From contig JAQPZY010001684.1 in NCBI GenBank assembly GCA_029931535.1, positions 5,004,001 to 5,068,000 on the forward strand: a stretch of DNA of 64,000 nucleotides. Direction: 5' to 3'. The notes beneath the pieces are model-generated. The model had not been told where the DNA came from, did not search any database, and saw only the letters and a program-made list of their open reading frames with translations. The position numbers were made by a program, and so were the translations under genes. Source of the stretch: Margaritifera margaritifera. Lineage: Eukaryota; Mollusca; Bivalvia; Unionida; Margaritiferidae. Shown one piece after another: positions 38,848 through 51,711 of the stretch (position 1 is the stretch's first letter; the number at the start of each line of letters is the position of its first letter).

Positions 38848-39788
38848 ACAGGGAAGTATGGGATGTTGGGTTTGGGTATGAGTGCTATTAATTACACTTA
38901 ACAAACATTGAGACCAAGTGAGAATATATCCCCAAACCATGAAACTTAAAATGGTTCATGGTGATAACAAAAGAAGATGAATAAAACACACATTATATAA
39001 TACATATGTACGTATGTAATAACATACAGAAAGAATAGATAGGTAAGACAGACAGACAGAAACAGACAACAGAGAGATGTTTAGATGGAGATATAGATAC
39101 GTACGATGAAGAAGGAAAAGATTCACGCGTGAATATATTTTCATTGTCTAAAACATTATATTAATTTAATGATGACTACTTATATCATCATATTTTCCTT
39201 TTTTTTTTTTTTTTTGCTTCCTAACAGTAGTTAATTTACAGTAATAATCTTCCACAGGAAACTTGTCTTATGTTTAGGTCTGTATGTACCAGTTACAAGG
39301 CAAAGTTCAATGGCTGAGATGTGCGATAAATATGACAAAAGATCACGCAGAGGCTCAAAATAAAGCCTCTTCAAGGATTAGATAAACCAATTTTAGCTAA
39401 ATAGGTGTGTGTTATTATCAAATTGTGTCCTTGGGATCAACCACCAGACATATGCAGAAATCCATTAATTGATATTTAATACGTTTGTTTTGTTAGAACA
39501 CCCCATCAAACCCACAAGTACAAGAAAAACCCCAAGAAAATAATGCTGTAGAAATGTAAATCTCATCCGACATTCTATTGCGACAGCCTGGTGAAACCAT
39601 ACACATACGCTGCTTAGATACAACTAAAATAATGTCTCAATAAAAAGTATACATTTATTAGTTATATGCGAGAGAGAGAGAGAACACTACCAGGCAGACA
39701 ACAAGATAACAACACCTCCTGAAGCAAGACTTTCTTAATTCAACATAGTATCAAAAAACACACGCACTTGTGTGTGCTGACGTATATG

Positions 39789-39863
<75 letters not shown>

Positions 39864-40070
39864 ATATGTTAGAATACTCCATCAAACCTATAAGTACAAT
39901 AAAAGAGAATAATGCTGTAGAAATGTAAATCTCATTGGACATTTTACTGCGACAGCCTGGTGAAACCATAGACATACGCTGCTTAGATACAACTAAAATA
40001 ATTCATAAATAAAAAGTAAAAAGTATACATTTATTAGCTATATGAGAGAGAGGGAATAAAACCATGCACA
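37230..40070. repeat. Tandemly repeated ~1.1 kb block
   Basis: Several landmarks recur in order. The phrase ctgtatgtaccagttacaag occurs near 38158 and 39280. A segment containing gcgacagcctggtg occurs near 38430, 39580 and 39950, and taataatgctgtag-like sequence occurs before each. The spacing of about 1.12-1.15 kb suggests two full units plus a partial third. Each unit contains its own GA/CT and AT microsatellites (37607-37652, 37784-37830, 38801-38840, 39794-39860). No protein-coding content was recognised. Confidence 0.75.
38686..38775 (+). repeat. tRNA-like SINE head
   Basis: Contains an A-box-like tagctcagttgttgg (38691-38705) and a B-box-like gggtcgaatactg (38736-38748) at tRNA-like spacing, as in the RNA polymerase III promoter of tRNA-derived SINEs. 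A weaker relative lies at about 37410-37450 in the neighbouring unit. It does not fold into a good tRNA by eye, so it is not called a tRNA gene. Confidence 0.55.
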
Positions 40071-40133
40071 CACAAGATAACAACACCCCGTGTAACAAAA
40101 GAGAGTTCAATTAAACAAAACATCAACAACACA

Positions 40134-41045
<912 letters not shown>

Positions 41046-41232
41046 CAGGAGTGTACTGTGTAAGCAACTCGGCCCTGGACTTATCTGCCGGGACACCGGC
41101 CCACCGATGCGGCGGTCTGCCGGGACAGGCCCGGGGTTTTGCTCACACCAGTAAAACACCGGTAAAAACGGATTTTTTTGCGGCGGCCCACCGGGATTTG
41201 TCCCGGTATGCCCAATGGCCAGTACACCACTG
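41046..41232. mobile_element. hAT-type MITE, 187 bp
   Basis: A GC-rich insert in AT-rich surroundings. It is flanked by a perfect 8-bp target duplication, CCTTTATC (41038-41045 and 41233-41240). Its ends are imperfect inverted repeats: CAGGAGTGTACTG at the left and, reversed, CAGTGGTGTACTG at the right. The CAG terminus and 8-bp duplication are those of the hAT superfamily. It has no transposase and must have been moved in trans. Confidence 0.85.
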
Positions 41233-41240
41233 CCTTTATC

Positions 41241-42226
41241 TGTATATTAACATGACGGTCAGGTTTAATTTCGTTTTCCTTTTATATATTACTGTAAATG
41301 ACTGAATATAATAACTTTAAAAGAGGTCATAACGTCAGTCAGTCAGTCAATCATACATATATGCAGACACAGATACATACTATCCATCCATTCATCCACA
41401 TAATATATACATTCATACGTGCATACATACGGACATACATACATGCTGTGAAATGACAAATATTAGTGCATGAAATACGTAGCACCATTGGCGCACTATC
41501 CTATGTTCAAAAAAAAAAAAAAAAGAATCAGTGCCAACGTTTTTGTTATGTTCGCACTTTTGCGGATATAGTGTGATTTTCCATGTTCGTTCCTGTGTCC
41601 TTGAGTCCCTCTGACTATGCATCTGTCCATTCGTCCATCACTCAGTTCATCATGTCAAAAGAACTCATTCTGCATCAATTAAGGGCAGGTAATTATATTT
41701 GTTATGATGTATTATGATGATAAATAGATGGCAATATAGGTTTCCGATCATGGAAACAGCTCCTAGGGGAGTGGTGGGTGAGGTCAAATGTAAACTGTTC
41801 ATAGATAATATCTACACGAACTCAGCGAGGGTGACGATTTGGAATGATGTTTCATAAGAATGTGTATAATACGGTCGAAATTAGAAAATACAGGCATTAT
41901 TTTTTTTAATCGAGAAACCCCAATTCAAATTTGAACATAGATAAAAACAAAACAAACAAAACTTTTACCTTTGGTACTTTCTGATATATTGGCTGGTATA
42001 AAAGATAGTATTTATAATTATAACACTTTGCCTTTTGACGAGTCACCCGCTATATGAAACTTACATGCACTCTAAATGACTGTAATTGATAGTTTGCATA
42101 AGGTGCATGCAGGTTAAATGGTCGTAGCTGATATGTTGCACATATATCATTGCAGCATCCTACACAATGAAAGCCGTAAAAGACCTAAATTCTTCATCGG
42201 TAAAATGCAGCTTGAATTCCTGTTCA
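41241..42226. other. Non-coding, no gene seen
   Basis: A 17-base A run lies near 41508-41524. Nothing else was recognised. Confidence 0.45.
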
Positions 42227-42775
42227 TTACGGAGTTTCTGCATTACTTTCAAAGATGAGATTTCTGCAAGAGAGGATACAAAACCAAAAAGCCATTGAAA
42301 AGACACGAAATACTTTACTTTTTTTTGAATTAAGGTATTTCAGGAAAATATTTTGATGTACTTCTTTTGTATGTACGTCTTTTGAGTTGTCATTTTTGTC
42401 CTCATGATTATTGTACCCCTGCTTCTCAGTCACTTCGTGTTTTATCTTCGGTTTTGATTCTAGCCTGTAAATAATATAATCCAGAACTACTAAGATGAGG
42501 ATATTGACTACTGAAAGTGAACCGATTAATACCTGTTCTTTGTTCAGTATATTTGCTCTTTTGTTCTTGTTTTCCTCTTTCTTCGACAAACTGTCTAATT
42601 GTTTACTTTTAATCCTCAGTTCATTTGAAATCAACTTGAAGGCTTCCTCACTTGTTATATACTTGTTAGATTGAGCAAGCCTTACTACTACCCCATCTGT
42701 TATTTCAATCTGTTGTATTTTATCTTGTTGCTTTTCATCTGTTATTGCAGGCACATGGTTTTGAAGTAATTTAAA
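42227..42775 (-). CDS. Hypothetical membrane-protein exon
   Basis: A frame of about 180 codons with no in-frame ATG at its start; the first alternative start is GTG at 42752-42754. A charged, helical N-terminal half is followed by a hydrophobic stretch (VLIGSLSVVNILILVVLDYI) that looks like a transmembrane segment. A Lys/Asp/His-rich stretch and a second hydrophobic patch (FSMAFWFCIL) near the end come next. The composition is more protein-like than the other unassigned frames here. It may be one exon of a host gene or an old element protein. No domain is recognised, and its relation to the polymerase fossil 0.9 kb away is unknown. Confidence 0.35.
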   Translation of the reverse strand, partial: FKLLQNHVPAITDEKQQDKIQQIEITDGVVVRLAQSNKYITSEEAFKLISNELRIKSKQLDSLSKKEENKNKRANILNKEQVLIGSLSVVNILILVVLDYIIYRLESKPKIKHEVTEKQGYNNHEDKNDNSKDVHTKEVHQNIFLKYLNSKKSKVFRVFSMAFWFCILSCRNLIFESNAETP

Positions 42776-43640
42776 TTACTCTGTGCTGTATGTATGTTGT
42801 TTTTTCTCCACATGACTAGTTAACCTCCACATATTTATTGTTGAGTGAGGTCAGTAAGGGCACTGCATATGCATGCAGATTTATATAGTGAAAAAGTGAG
42901 TACCTAAAGTGACTAAATGGTACAGTCTAAATCTATCCAGATGTTACAGCAAAATCTCACAGCAAGTTAAGCAACTTGTTCTTTTAGTAGGGCAGATAAT
43001 TTAACATTACACGGAAATACCAGCCAATAAGAAGAAGATCATACACAGTGCTACCAAAATGGCTGAAAGGCAAAATTGCTTGTATTCATATCCAAAGTAA
43101 CAGTGATGTTTTTTTCATGTCGTAGAATCTATGCTAAACCTACTTAGAGATCATCCGTAAAGAGCAACAAAATATGACCTCAGGTATAAGTAACTGTTTA
43201 TTTGTTGCCCGTTTAAAACAGACTATACTGATGAAGTCGAAAATGAATTTAGCATGTCTGGCGTTGTATGCGTAATCATAGATAAACTCATAAAACCCGT
43301 TAGTGTGACAGATGTAAACAAAAACGAGTCATGTGGACATGTCAATTGTGTTTGATGCGGACAAAAATATCATTATTGTCCAATAAAGGATTTGTCAAGT
43401 TTGGTGTCTTTTCAGATAAACCACCACGCCAATAAAAATACTTTTGCAAGACGATCTTAAATCGTTTTAATACTGAATTAAAATTGCGTAAACACACAAT
43501 ATTACGTACTTGAGAAGATAATTCAGATATAATGCCCTTTGTAAAGTTAGGAAAGTATCGGCATGATTTTGAAGGCTCTTTGTTCTATACTGTGATTTCC
43601 AATGTGTCGTAAAATCAATATAAATTGGCAAACAAGACTC
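42776..43640. other. Non-coding, no gene seen
   Basis: Flank of the polymerase fossil. The fossil may begin earlier than called, but no motif was recognised before about 43640. Confidence 0.4.
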
Positions 43641-44785
43641 TAAAAGAACTCAGGAACACCACAAACAGCAAACTATATACAGTCAGGGTTTTGTCTGAAA
43701 ATAACATCTGTACACAAACACTACGATCATATAGTTTACAGAGGCAATACTTCCACTGAAAACTTCTGCAATGCAAATAAATTACCGAAACTGTACAAAT
43801 AACCCAAAAGAGTTAACAACGCTGCAAAAATGATATTAATGAAAGAAGATAAGACAACCATATGTCGTCATATCTGCGAAAAGAAAACTAAAAAAGTAAG
43901 AGATGACGATTGTTTAATTGGTCGGTACAGGAGTCCTGCACACAACTAGTGTAATTTTAATCACATATATGCAAAGTACATACCACTCTTTATTCATAAT
44001 TTGTCAGACAAATTCTTATTTGTTAATAAAGACATTGATGAACCAATTTTCAATGAAGAAATCACTATTATAACAAATAATAATAAAAATACATTTCATA
44101 AAAATTTCATAGTTGATAGATTTTGAAATAATGGTAAAGAAGTTGTTATAGAGGGCAGTCCTTTCCATGGACAGTTTCAAGTTCATGACTCAACTGTTAT
44201 AACAAATTGCAAAGATTCAAAATCATGATAAATTCGCTAAAACTATGAACCAGTGTAAAGACATGGAACCCAACAATTTAGAAAAGACGTTTATCCGTAC
44301 GAGTGCATAGACGATTTTAAACTGTTTACAAAAATGTAATTACCACCAATTGAGAAATTTTAGTCCAGTCTTCGAGGATCAGAATCACCAGAAGAGAATA
44401 CCAGTATGTAAACGATGTCATGAAGCATTTAAAATTAATTTCTCTTGGTGCCCTTCATGACTCCTTCGTGTCCAAATGTATATTAATGATGTGTGACAAT
44501 TCTGAAGTGTTTAGGAATGTCTCAATGAATAATTACACAATATTACAGTGCCCATGGATTAGCTCATCATGTGAAACTGAATATAAGAAAAGCAGAATTA
44601 GAATAACTTACAGACAATGATATGTCCCTGCTGCGAGAATAAGGAATTAAAGAAGAAATTAGCACGGTACCAAATATACGCACTAAAGCAAAAATGGGTA
44701 CTATGTCAATTATAAAAGTAAAATTAGAGATGATGGAGAATACGATAGGGCTAGGTCAAAGTAACTCATTATATACCTAAAGCCT
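43640..44785 (+). pseudogene. polB: Decayed type B DNA polymerase (Polinton-like)
   Basis: Plus-strand fragments match, in order, the family B polymerases of Polintons and relatives. They are a Cys/His finger followed by GRYRSPAHN (43910-43950), IPLFIHNLS (43985-44010), a LPPIEKF block (about 44342), and SLGALHDSFVSKCILM (44443-44490). A VFRNVSMNNYT segment and an LTDNDM motif (about 44610) come last. The polymerase motifs after this are absent, because the LTR of a Gmr1-type relic starts at 44897. At least three in-frame stops and several frame changes make it a fossil. It is a separate copy from the polymerase at 62.2-64.0 kb and lies on the other strand. Confidence 0.75.
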
Positions 44786-44896
44786 AACAACCTTTTCTGT
44801 AGGAAATGTCTCAATATATGTCTGTCAAGAACATCAGATGGGCAAGCAAGACATAAATCAGAGGTACCAAAACATCTACTTGGCTATTTTAGAAAC

Positions 44897-45523
44897 TGTT
44901 ATGTTGAATTTATAATATGTGTCCGTGAGGTAAGTTGTGCTTTAGTGTTCATTTTGTAAAAAAAAATATTTACTGCATGTGAGTTCAAGGTCAGTCTTGT
45001 CTATATAGCATTTCATTCCTATGCTAAACATCATGTCATAAAGATCTGTCTATTAAGGAATTTAGTTTAGTAATCAGATGTTACAGTTGTGAAAATCAGA
45101 GCAAATTCAGAGAGAGCCATTATTTATTTGACATATTCATTGGAACTACTAAAAGTGCTCATTCTCAATTGTAGATTAATACTTGACTTTGGAATTTAAG
45201 TGAATTTATTCAAAGATATTCTGGGTTACATCATTCAGGCATATCAGAACATTCACGATTACTGACATATCAGGACATTTAAGACTACTGATACATCAGG
45301 ACATTCAAGGCTACTGGAATTCATTCGGAACATTCCCTATTTAGGACTTGTGATTAGGACACTTAATATGATTATTGTATTATTTGGATTTTAATTCACG
45401 TTATTGTAAGTGTCTTTTAAAATTTTCACTTTAATTGTCTAGAAATAAATTGCTTGTATTCTACTTACATTGTTGTTTTCACTTTCTTTCTGTTACATTA
45501 TTTTAAGAGCTAGAGTCGTAACA
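44897..45523 (+). repeat. 5' LTR of the decayed Gmr1-type element
   Basis: Begins TGTTATG and ends GAGTCGTAACA, matching the reverse complement of the intact LTR at both ends, with clear similarity over the last ~120 bases. At about 627 bp it is shorter than the intact 761 bp. It contains a short tandem duplication around 45240-45320 (tacatcaggacattcaag-like units). The left boundary is tentative. Confidence 0.7.
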
Positions 45524-45654
45524 GAAATTGGAAAATCTGATTTTTTTAAAATTACTATTTAGTTTGACTTTGCTTCGGAATTTTCCTTGTCCCTGAAAAT
45601 GTTTTTTATTTCACCCATTTGAGAAATTTTCAGTGAAACCAGCCAGCATTCACA

Positions 45655-45958
45655 ATGTCATCTAAGGTTAAGAACTTTGTTTCAAGTCCTACCCAGGTAG
45701 GTTACAATCTATAGAAAGGGAAGAGTTTCTTGAGCTTGCCAGACATTATGATATTTCTGAAGCGAAAATGTCTTTGACAAAGCAAGATATAAAGAATATT
45801 TTAATTCCATATTTGGTGGAAAAGAAAATTTTGGATAATAATGCTTTGGGTTTAATTGATATTTCTGTATCTGGTTTTGGGAATTACAGCTAGAAAACCA
45901 GTTGGAATTAGAATTTAGAAAGCTTCAGCTTCAGAAAGAGGAAAGGGAAATACAAATG

Positions 45959-46021
<63 letters not shown>

Positions 46022-47780
46022 GAAAGGGAAATACAAATGCAGAGAGAGAAGGAGAGACATATGCAGAGAGAAGAAAGACAAATGCAATACAGATTAAATG
46101 AATTAGAACTGGCAAGTGGGGGGGATTCTCTCTAATTTACACACAAGTTCAGGTTTTGATGTTACCAGATATATTAGGTTAGTACCCCCTTTTCAGGAAA
46201 AAGAAGTAGATAAATACTTTCTTCACTTTGAGAAAATTGCTGACAACATCAAATGACCAAGAGAGCATTGGGCTTTGTTGTTACAAAGTGTACTTATTGG
46301 CAGAGCTCGTGAAATCTACACCTCCCTGTCAGTACAACAAAGCACTGATTATGATGTGGTGAAGGAATACATTTTGAAGGGTAATGAGTTGGTACCCGAG
46401 GCATATCGACCAACGTTTAGGAATTGTAGAAAAGAAACTGGACAAACTCATGTCGAATTTGCAAGGGAAATAGAACAACTATTTGATAGGTGGTGCTCAG
46501 CCAAGAAGGTACATCAAGATTACGATAACCTCAGACAGCTCGTATTAATTGAAGAGTTCAAGAGGTGCATCCATGGTGCTGGCAAGACCATTCATGACGA
46601 GCAGAAAGTGGAAACTTTGGAAAATGCTGCTCGTATGGCTGATGATTATTCCTTGACTCACAAAATTGCAATTGTCAATAAGTCTTTCTCTCAGCAGTTT
46701 TCTGGCAAAAAAACCATTTCAATCTCAAACGAGTACTTCTAAATTTCAAAACAGCACAACTGTTGGGAAACAAACATCTAAAAAGACTTATCAGAAATCC
46801 TTATCTCTTCGTACGTGCACGTATTATAAAAAGAAAGGGCACGTCATTTCTGATTGCTTGAGGTTGAAAAATAAGCAACAGAATAAAGACATAACTTTTC
46901 CAAATGCTCCTATTTCAAAGAGGTCAAGGTCACGGTCTTGTATTCATGTCAGAAGGTTCTATATCACTTATTGGTGATTCTGCCAAACCTATCCCTATTA
47001 AGATATTAAGGGACACATGAGTTTCTCAGAGTGTTTTATTATCAGGTACTTTGCCTTTGTCTGAAAAGTCTTCTTCTAGTGAAAGTGTACTTATTCAGGG
47101 AGTAAAGTGCGGCTTTGTAAATGTTGATCTCCATTGTGTTAATCTGGCATCAGACTTAGTTTCTGGACCTGTGACTGTTGGGGCAGTGACTTCTTTACCT
47201 ATAGAATGTATCCATTTGTTACTAGGAAATAACCGAGCTGGAGATAAGGTCGTGGGCAATCCACTTGTAGCTGACAAGCCTTGTTTGGATCAAAACGTTG
47301 ATCCTATTGAGATTGAAATCTCTGATTTGTATCCTGCTTGTGCAATTACAAGAGCTATGGCAAAAAGAATTTTGAGAATGATGTCAATCAGGAAATTATT
47401 CCTTTAGCTGACACATTTATTGGTCAGTCTTTTGATGAGGTCACTTTCTCTCCTGATATTGGACAATCGGAAGGTATTTATCCCAGTGATCCTCTTTTTA
47501 TAACGCATTCTCTGTATTCTAATCAGGGTGACAAAAGACAATCACTTGTTGTCTTACAGGAACAAGATCTCGATATCTCCTTTTTGTTTCAGAGGGCTAT
47601 TAGTGCAGCTGAAGAAAACACAAGTTCCAGTGTGTTACTTTGCGAAAAATGGGGTCCTTATGACAAAATGGAGACCATCTAAGGTACCTGCTGGTGACAA
47701 GTGGTCAGTGAGCTATCAAATTGTCGTTCCTAAGTCATATCGACACGAAACGCTTAGTCTAGCCCATTAAACTCCCTTGA
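45655..47780 (+). pseudogene. gag: gag-protease relic of the decayed Gmr1-type element
   Basis: Starts at an ATG equivalent to the intact gag start, with an early frameshift. The coiled-coil segment has turned into a pure GA run (45968-46015). The Gag core (46275-46740) is well preserved, including SLSVQQSTDYDVVKEYIL. The zinc knuckle near 46814 has its second Cys changed to Tyr (CTYYKKKGHVISDC). The protease active site is cut by a stop (DT then TGA, about 47014). Further frameshifts follow before a QIVVPKSYR block at the end. Confidence 0.85.
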
Positions 47781-48418
47781 CTGGTCATTTATGAGTCAAT
47801 AAAATTTATCACAAGATCTTGAATCATTTTTTATTGGCCAAAACTTAAAAGAGATGTTTCTAAATATCTCTTGATTTTGTCACATTTTCAAATGGTAGGA
47901 AAACCCAACCAGAAGATACCTAAGGCTAATCTGCAACCTATTCCTGCATTTGATGAACTATTTAGTAGAATAACGGTAGACCGTGTTGGTCCCTTACCTA
48001 AGACCAAGTCAGGCAACCAGTACTTGTTGACCATCATGTGTGTGAGTGGACAAGATTTCTAGAGGCAATTCCTCTGAGAAATATAAAATCTTAAAACCAT
48101 TCTGAAAGCGTTGGTGAAGTTTTTACACTTGTTGTCCTTTACAAATCTGTCCAGTGGGATCAACGGTCAAATTGTATGTCTGGAATTCTCCAACAAGTTA
48201 TGCATGAATTAGGCATCCAACAGTTTAAATCTTACGCGTATCACCCTGAAAGACAAGGGCTTTGGAAATTGCTTTGATACATGAAAGGAATGGGATGAGG
48301 GTGTTCATTTGAAAAGAAAGTAATGAATTCCTTTCAAACAGGAACATTTGACGAAAGAAATTCAGTATTTACTGGAGAATGATTTTATAGAATCAAGTAA
48401 AAGTAATTGGAGTTCACC
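47780..48418 (+). pseudogene. pol: Integrase and reverse transcriptase relic, internally deleted
   Basis: The integrase core is readable at 47880-48060 (VGKPNQKIPKA, then PLPKTKSGNQYLL) with damage on both sides. Near 48300-48340 it jumps to the reverse transcriptase start (EIQYLLENDFIE, then SKSNWSS). As in the intact element, integrase precedes reverse transcriptase, so the Gmr1 order is visible even in the fossil. Confidence 0.8.
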
Positions 48419-48470
48419 ACGTCTCAAACAACAATAAATTGGGGTTTTTTAAATGAATGTTTCAGGTATC

Positions 48471-48519
<49 letters not shown>

Positions 48520-50400
48520 AGCTTTAATTTGCGTAGTTTTTAAAACGATAGTTTGGACCTATTTGGTGTCAAATGTTAATTGGGTGATCAGGCGTGTGAA
48601 CGGTATTCATGCACATTCAAACCCAGCGAGAAACTGTAAAGTTTATCTTTAATTTAGGTCGAAAGAGGGATAAATAGGCAGGCACGGGTGATTTTCAATG
48701 CTAATATCATCAATCATTCGGTAGCTAGTGATATTCTATGGGGAGAGTTTCAAAGCATTCCAAAGAGTCTAAGGCAGCGACAAACACGAAAGGATGACCT
48801 CGAGTCTTGAGTGCAGTAAAAAGCCAGTTCATTTTGCCGAACAATTTTTCTCGTTATTCGACTTTGCAAATAATCTCAGGACAAGTGTACGGTAAGATAG
48901 GGGAAAGTATCATATACCTCAGATATTTTTTCTCCTTTTTTCTTCCTCTTCCTCTTCTTCTTCTTCTTCTTGTAAGCTTTTCTTCTGCTATTCTGCTATT
49001 CGAAATATTGTATTTATTTCCAAAGGTCTACGATTTGCTTATGGTTTGTTTTTGTCGTTTTCAATGTCAGATATCAGTGCAAAACTGCTGTGAAATCAGC
49101 CCAAGTGCTTTCGGAATCTACCAATTTCTTTCTCAATGGCACAAAGCTACAAGAATGATTACGTCAATGAGACAAGCAAAAAATACATAAACGTCATTAC
49201 TTTATAGAATCTACACGATATTTGGCTGTAGATATTAAAAGAAACGATACCACTAGAACAAAGGACATTATTTGATGACGTAAGTAAATAAGTCAGCAAT
49301 GAAAAAATAGCGTTATCTATAGGGTTGTCGACAACTGTCTAATTAAAATGTTATCACGGATATATTATTTTGTTGAACTGGTGTTTACTAAAAACAAGTA
49401 AAAGTTTTGTTCCAAAGTACTATTACAAGGTTGTGTTTTGACTAAATTAAAAATAAAATGAAAATAAAATTGAAAAAAACGAAATATAAATAAACAAATT
49501 ACATGCATTTGTTAACATTTCATATCATATCTTTTGGTACAAGAACTAAAATTATCACAAATACGCTCCTTGAAGACATCTATTCCAAACCGACTGACAA
49601 AAATCACTGAAACCAAAACATCCCCTACATTCAAGAACTTAGAATCGGGAGAATATGCTCTGATGGCATACCTTTTGATAAGACGTGAAAAGAGCTAACC
49701 TGATAAAGCGGGGCTACAACAAAGCCATAATCGATACAAAACCCGCTGACCTTCTAAAACGCAAAGGAAAAGAGAATGGTGAACAAATACCCTTCGTTCT
49801 CACATTCCACCCAGATAGCCCTCAAGAAGGTCGCGTTATTAAAAAACATTGGTCAACCATTGAATCGTGTGAATCGATTAAAATGATATTTCCACACAAT
49901 CCAGTTGTAGCGTTCCGCAGACCTCCAAATTTGAAAGATATGATAGTCAGGGCAAAATTAAAGCCACTATCAAATAAACAACAGTTCGAAAGTTAAAGCC
50001 TTGTGAAGACGAAAAGATCCACGGCGTGTCAACACATACAAGAAAACAACACATTTTCAAATTGAGTCACAGGTGAAAAGTTAAACATACAGAGACAGAC
50101 TGTAACATGCAACACAGAAAATGTGATCTACCTCGTTACGTGAAAGGTATGCAGCATCCTACATGGTGGAGAAACAATGAAATTAATATTAGAACGAATC
50201 GCCACAGATCAGATTGGCAAACTAAAATATATGTAAATAAATCCAGTGGCGGTTCATTTATCTTCCCCTGCCACATTTGCATGATGTAATCCGGACTGGA
50301 ATCGTCCATTCCTCAAATGGAGCACAGAAAACAGGAAATCCAAAGAAACCTATTGGATTTGTCGGCTGCGAACACTCACATCCAGCGGCTTAAATGAATT
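48419..50400 (+). mobile_element. Decayed Penelope-like element, copy B
   Basis: Collinear with 9765-11770, starting at the same base sequence, and including a TTA run (48477-48519). The frame 49685-49996 is the intact linker segment (PFVLTFHPDSPQEGRVI, then AFRRPPNLKDMIVRAKLKP). GIY-YIG remnants follow (NVIYLV near 50120, and WICRLRTLTSSGLNE at 50360-50400), in shifting frames. It is better preserved than copy A. It abuts the Gmr1 relic with no visible gap, so one inserted into, or recombined with, the other. Confidence 0.8.
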
Positions 50401-50897
50401 TCCCCTACATCGATAACTTTGAAATTTCCAAATTACCCAAATCACGATTGAAATCAAGTTACTTAGTATACCTAAATTCGCATATCATATTTCTTCTACG
50501 GAAGAAAAGTGATGCTGATGATGTTGAAGAGGAGGAGATCAAATTTACAATAGGGAGCATACTATATGGGATTAGGGTCGTCTCAGAGGCGATATTTCCA
50601 AAAGGAAAAATCTCCTTCAAGCGTGCCGCCAAAGTTGTATTTCAATATCAGTATGATTACGATAAGATGTGTTAGAATACGCAGGTAATTTTCATCTGGA
50701 TCTTATATCTATCTGCTCGTTTGTGTTCGCTACACGTTCGATATGAATTAATTATCTTTTCGGGTTAGACTAATTTATATATAACTTTGTATTCTGACAA
50801 ATGACTTTTCCCAGACAAATTAAGGCAATTTGCTATATCTCATCTGGGAGTAACATGCTATGTGTGTATGCTAGTTCCTGACATCAATGATCTTACT

Positions 50898-50964
<67 letters not shown>

Positions 50965-51450
50965 GGGGGGGGGAGAGAGAGAGAGAGCAAAATGTCATAC
51001 TCACCCCCACCCTGGGTTCACGATGTGAGTTTAGGGGTCAGAGATAATGGTATGCGACTAATTTGTATACTACTATTAGGCATGGGCGTATACTAAATTT
51101 AAGAATATTTGGCTCCTACTACTCCCTTGCATCCGCTCGCTCGTGTCCCCACAATGCGCCAGAACACAACCTTTTATCCACTACTTAATGTGTATGTCGC
51201 ATTAGCATCTTGATGGTACGACTGCAAAAAAAAAAAATATTTTGATGAGTTAGTATAATAATGTTTGTTTCTTTTTTGATCTATGATAATCTTATCTTAT
51301 GTGAAGAAAGATCGGGAATTTACTTTGTTGATAGTTTAATAAAAATGTGTCGTTTGTTTCGGTTTAACATACTCAAAACATTTTATCTTATAAACTGTAA
51401 AAAGTTTTTGTACTCGATCCTTATTTTTCATATTACTAATATACTGCATT
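50401..51450. other. Non-coding with (GA)n run; one unassigned frame
   Basis: A 93-codon frame at 50394-50675 has an acidic patch but no recognised domain and overlaps the Penelope end, so it is not called. A GA run with a short G tract lies at 50898-50992. Confidence 0.5.
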
Positions 51451-51459
51451 CAGAAAATT

Positions 51460-51660
51460 ATGTTAGGGTAGACTTCATTGGAAAAACTGCAGTGAGTGCA
51501 GCATTTTTTATGTTTTCCTGTGCGATATCTTTAAACTCCTTAAAACGCGCTTCATATGCAGATGCATATCGTGATAATCTTGTTGGAAGCATGTCGCTAG
51601 CATATCATCCTTAACACGAAATTCTTGGATAAGATCTGTCATGTTGTACTTTTCACCTCG
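51460..51660 (-). pseudogene. Possible small Polinton gene remnant
   Basis: The minus strand shows two short readable frames (beginning MTDLIQEFRVKDD and then LPTRLSRYASAYEARFKEFK). They look like one broken helical protein. No family is recognised. It is listed because composition and orientation match the neighbouring minus-strand genes. Confidence 0.3.
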
Positions 51661-51711
51661 AAGATAAGTTCGGATTTGATTCAATATTTTATTGTATGTT
51701 ATCAGTGCAAA

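Larger units (their letters stand above)
44897..48418 (+). mobile_element. Decayed Gmr1-type LTR retrotransposon
   Basis: A relative of the element at 0.8-7.5 kb in the opposite orientation. It has a diverged 5' LTR, a gag region with coiled-coil, Gag core and zinc knuckle, protease, and part of integrase. It then jumps by internal deletion to the first ~25 codons of reverse transcriptase (about 48335-48418). There the sequence switches abruptly to Penelope-like repeat B. The remainder of pol and the 3' LTR are missing. Its stops, frameshifts and diverged LTR show it is much older than the first copy. Confidence 0.9.

Noticed and set aside
50862..51096. 61-69 codon Arg/Glu-rich frames
   Set aside because: Translations of the GA run.
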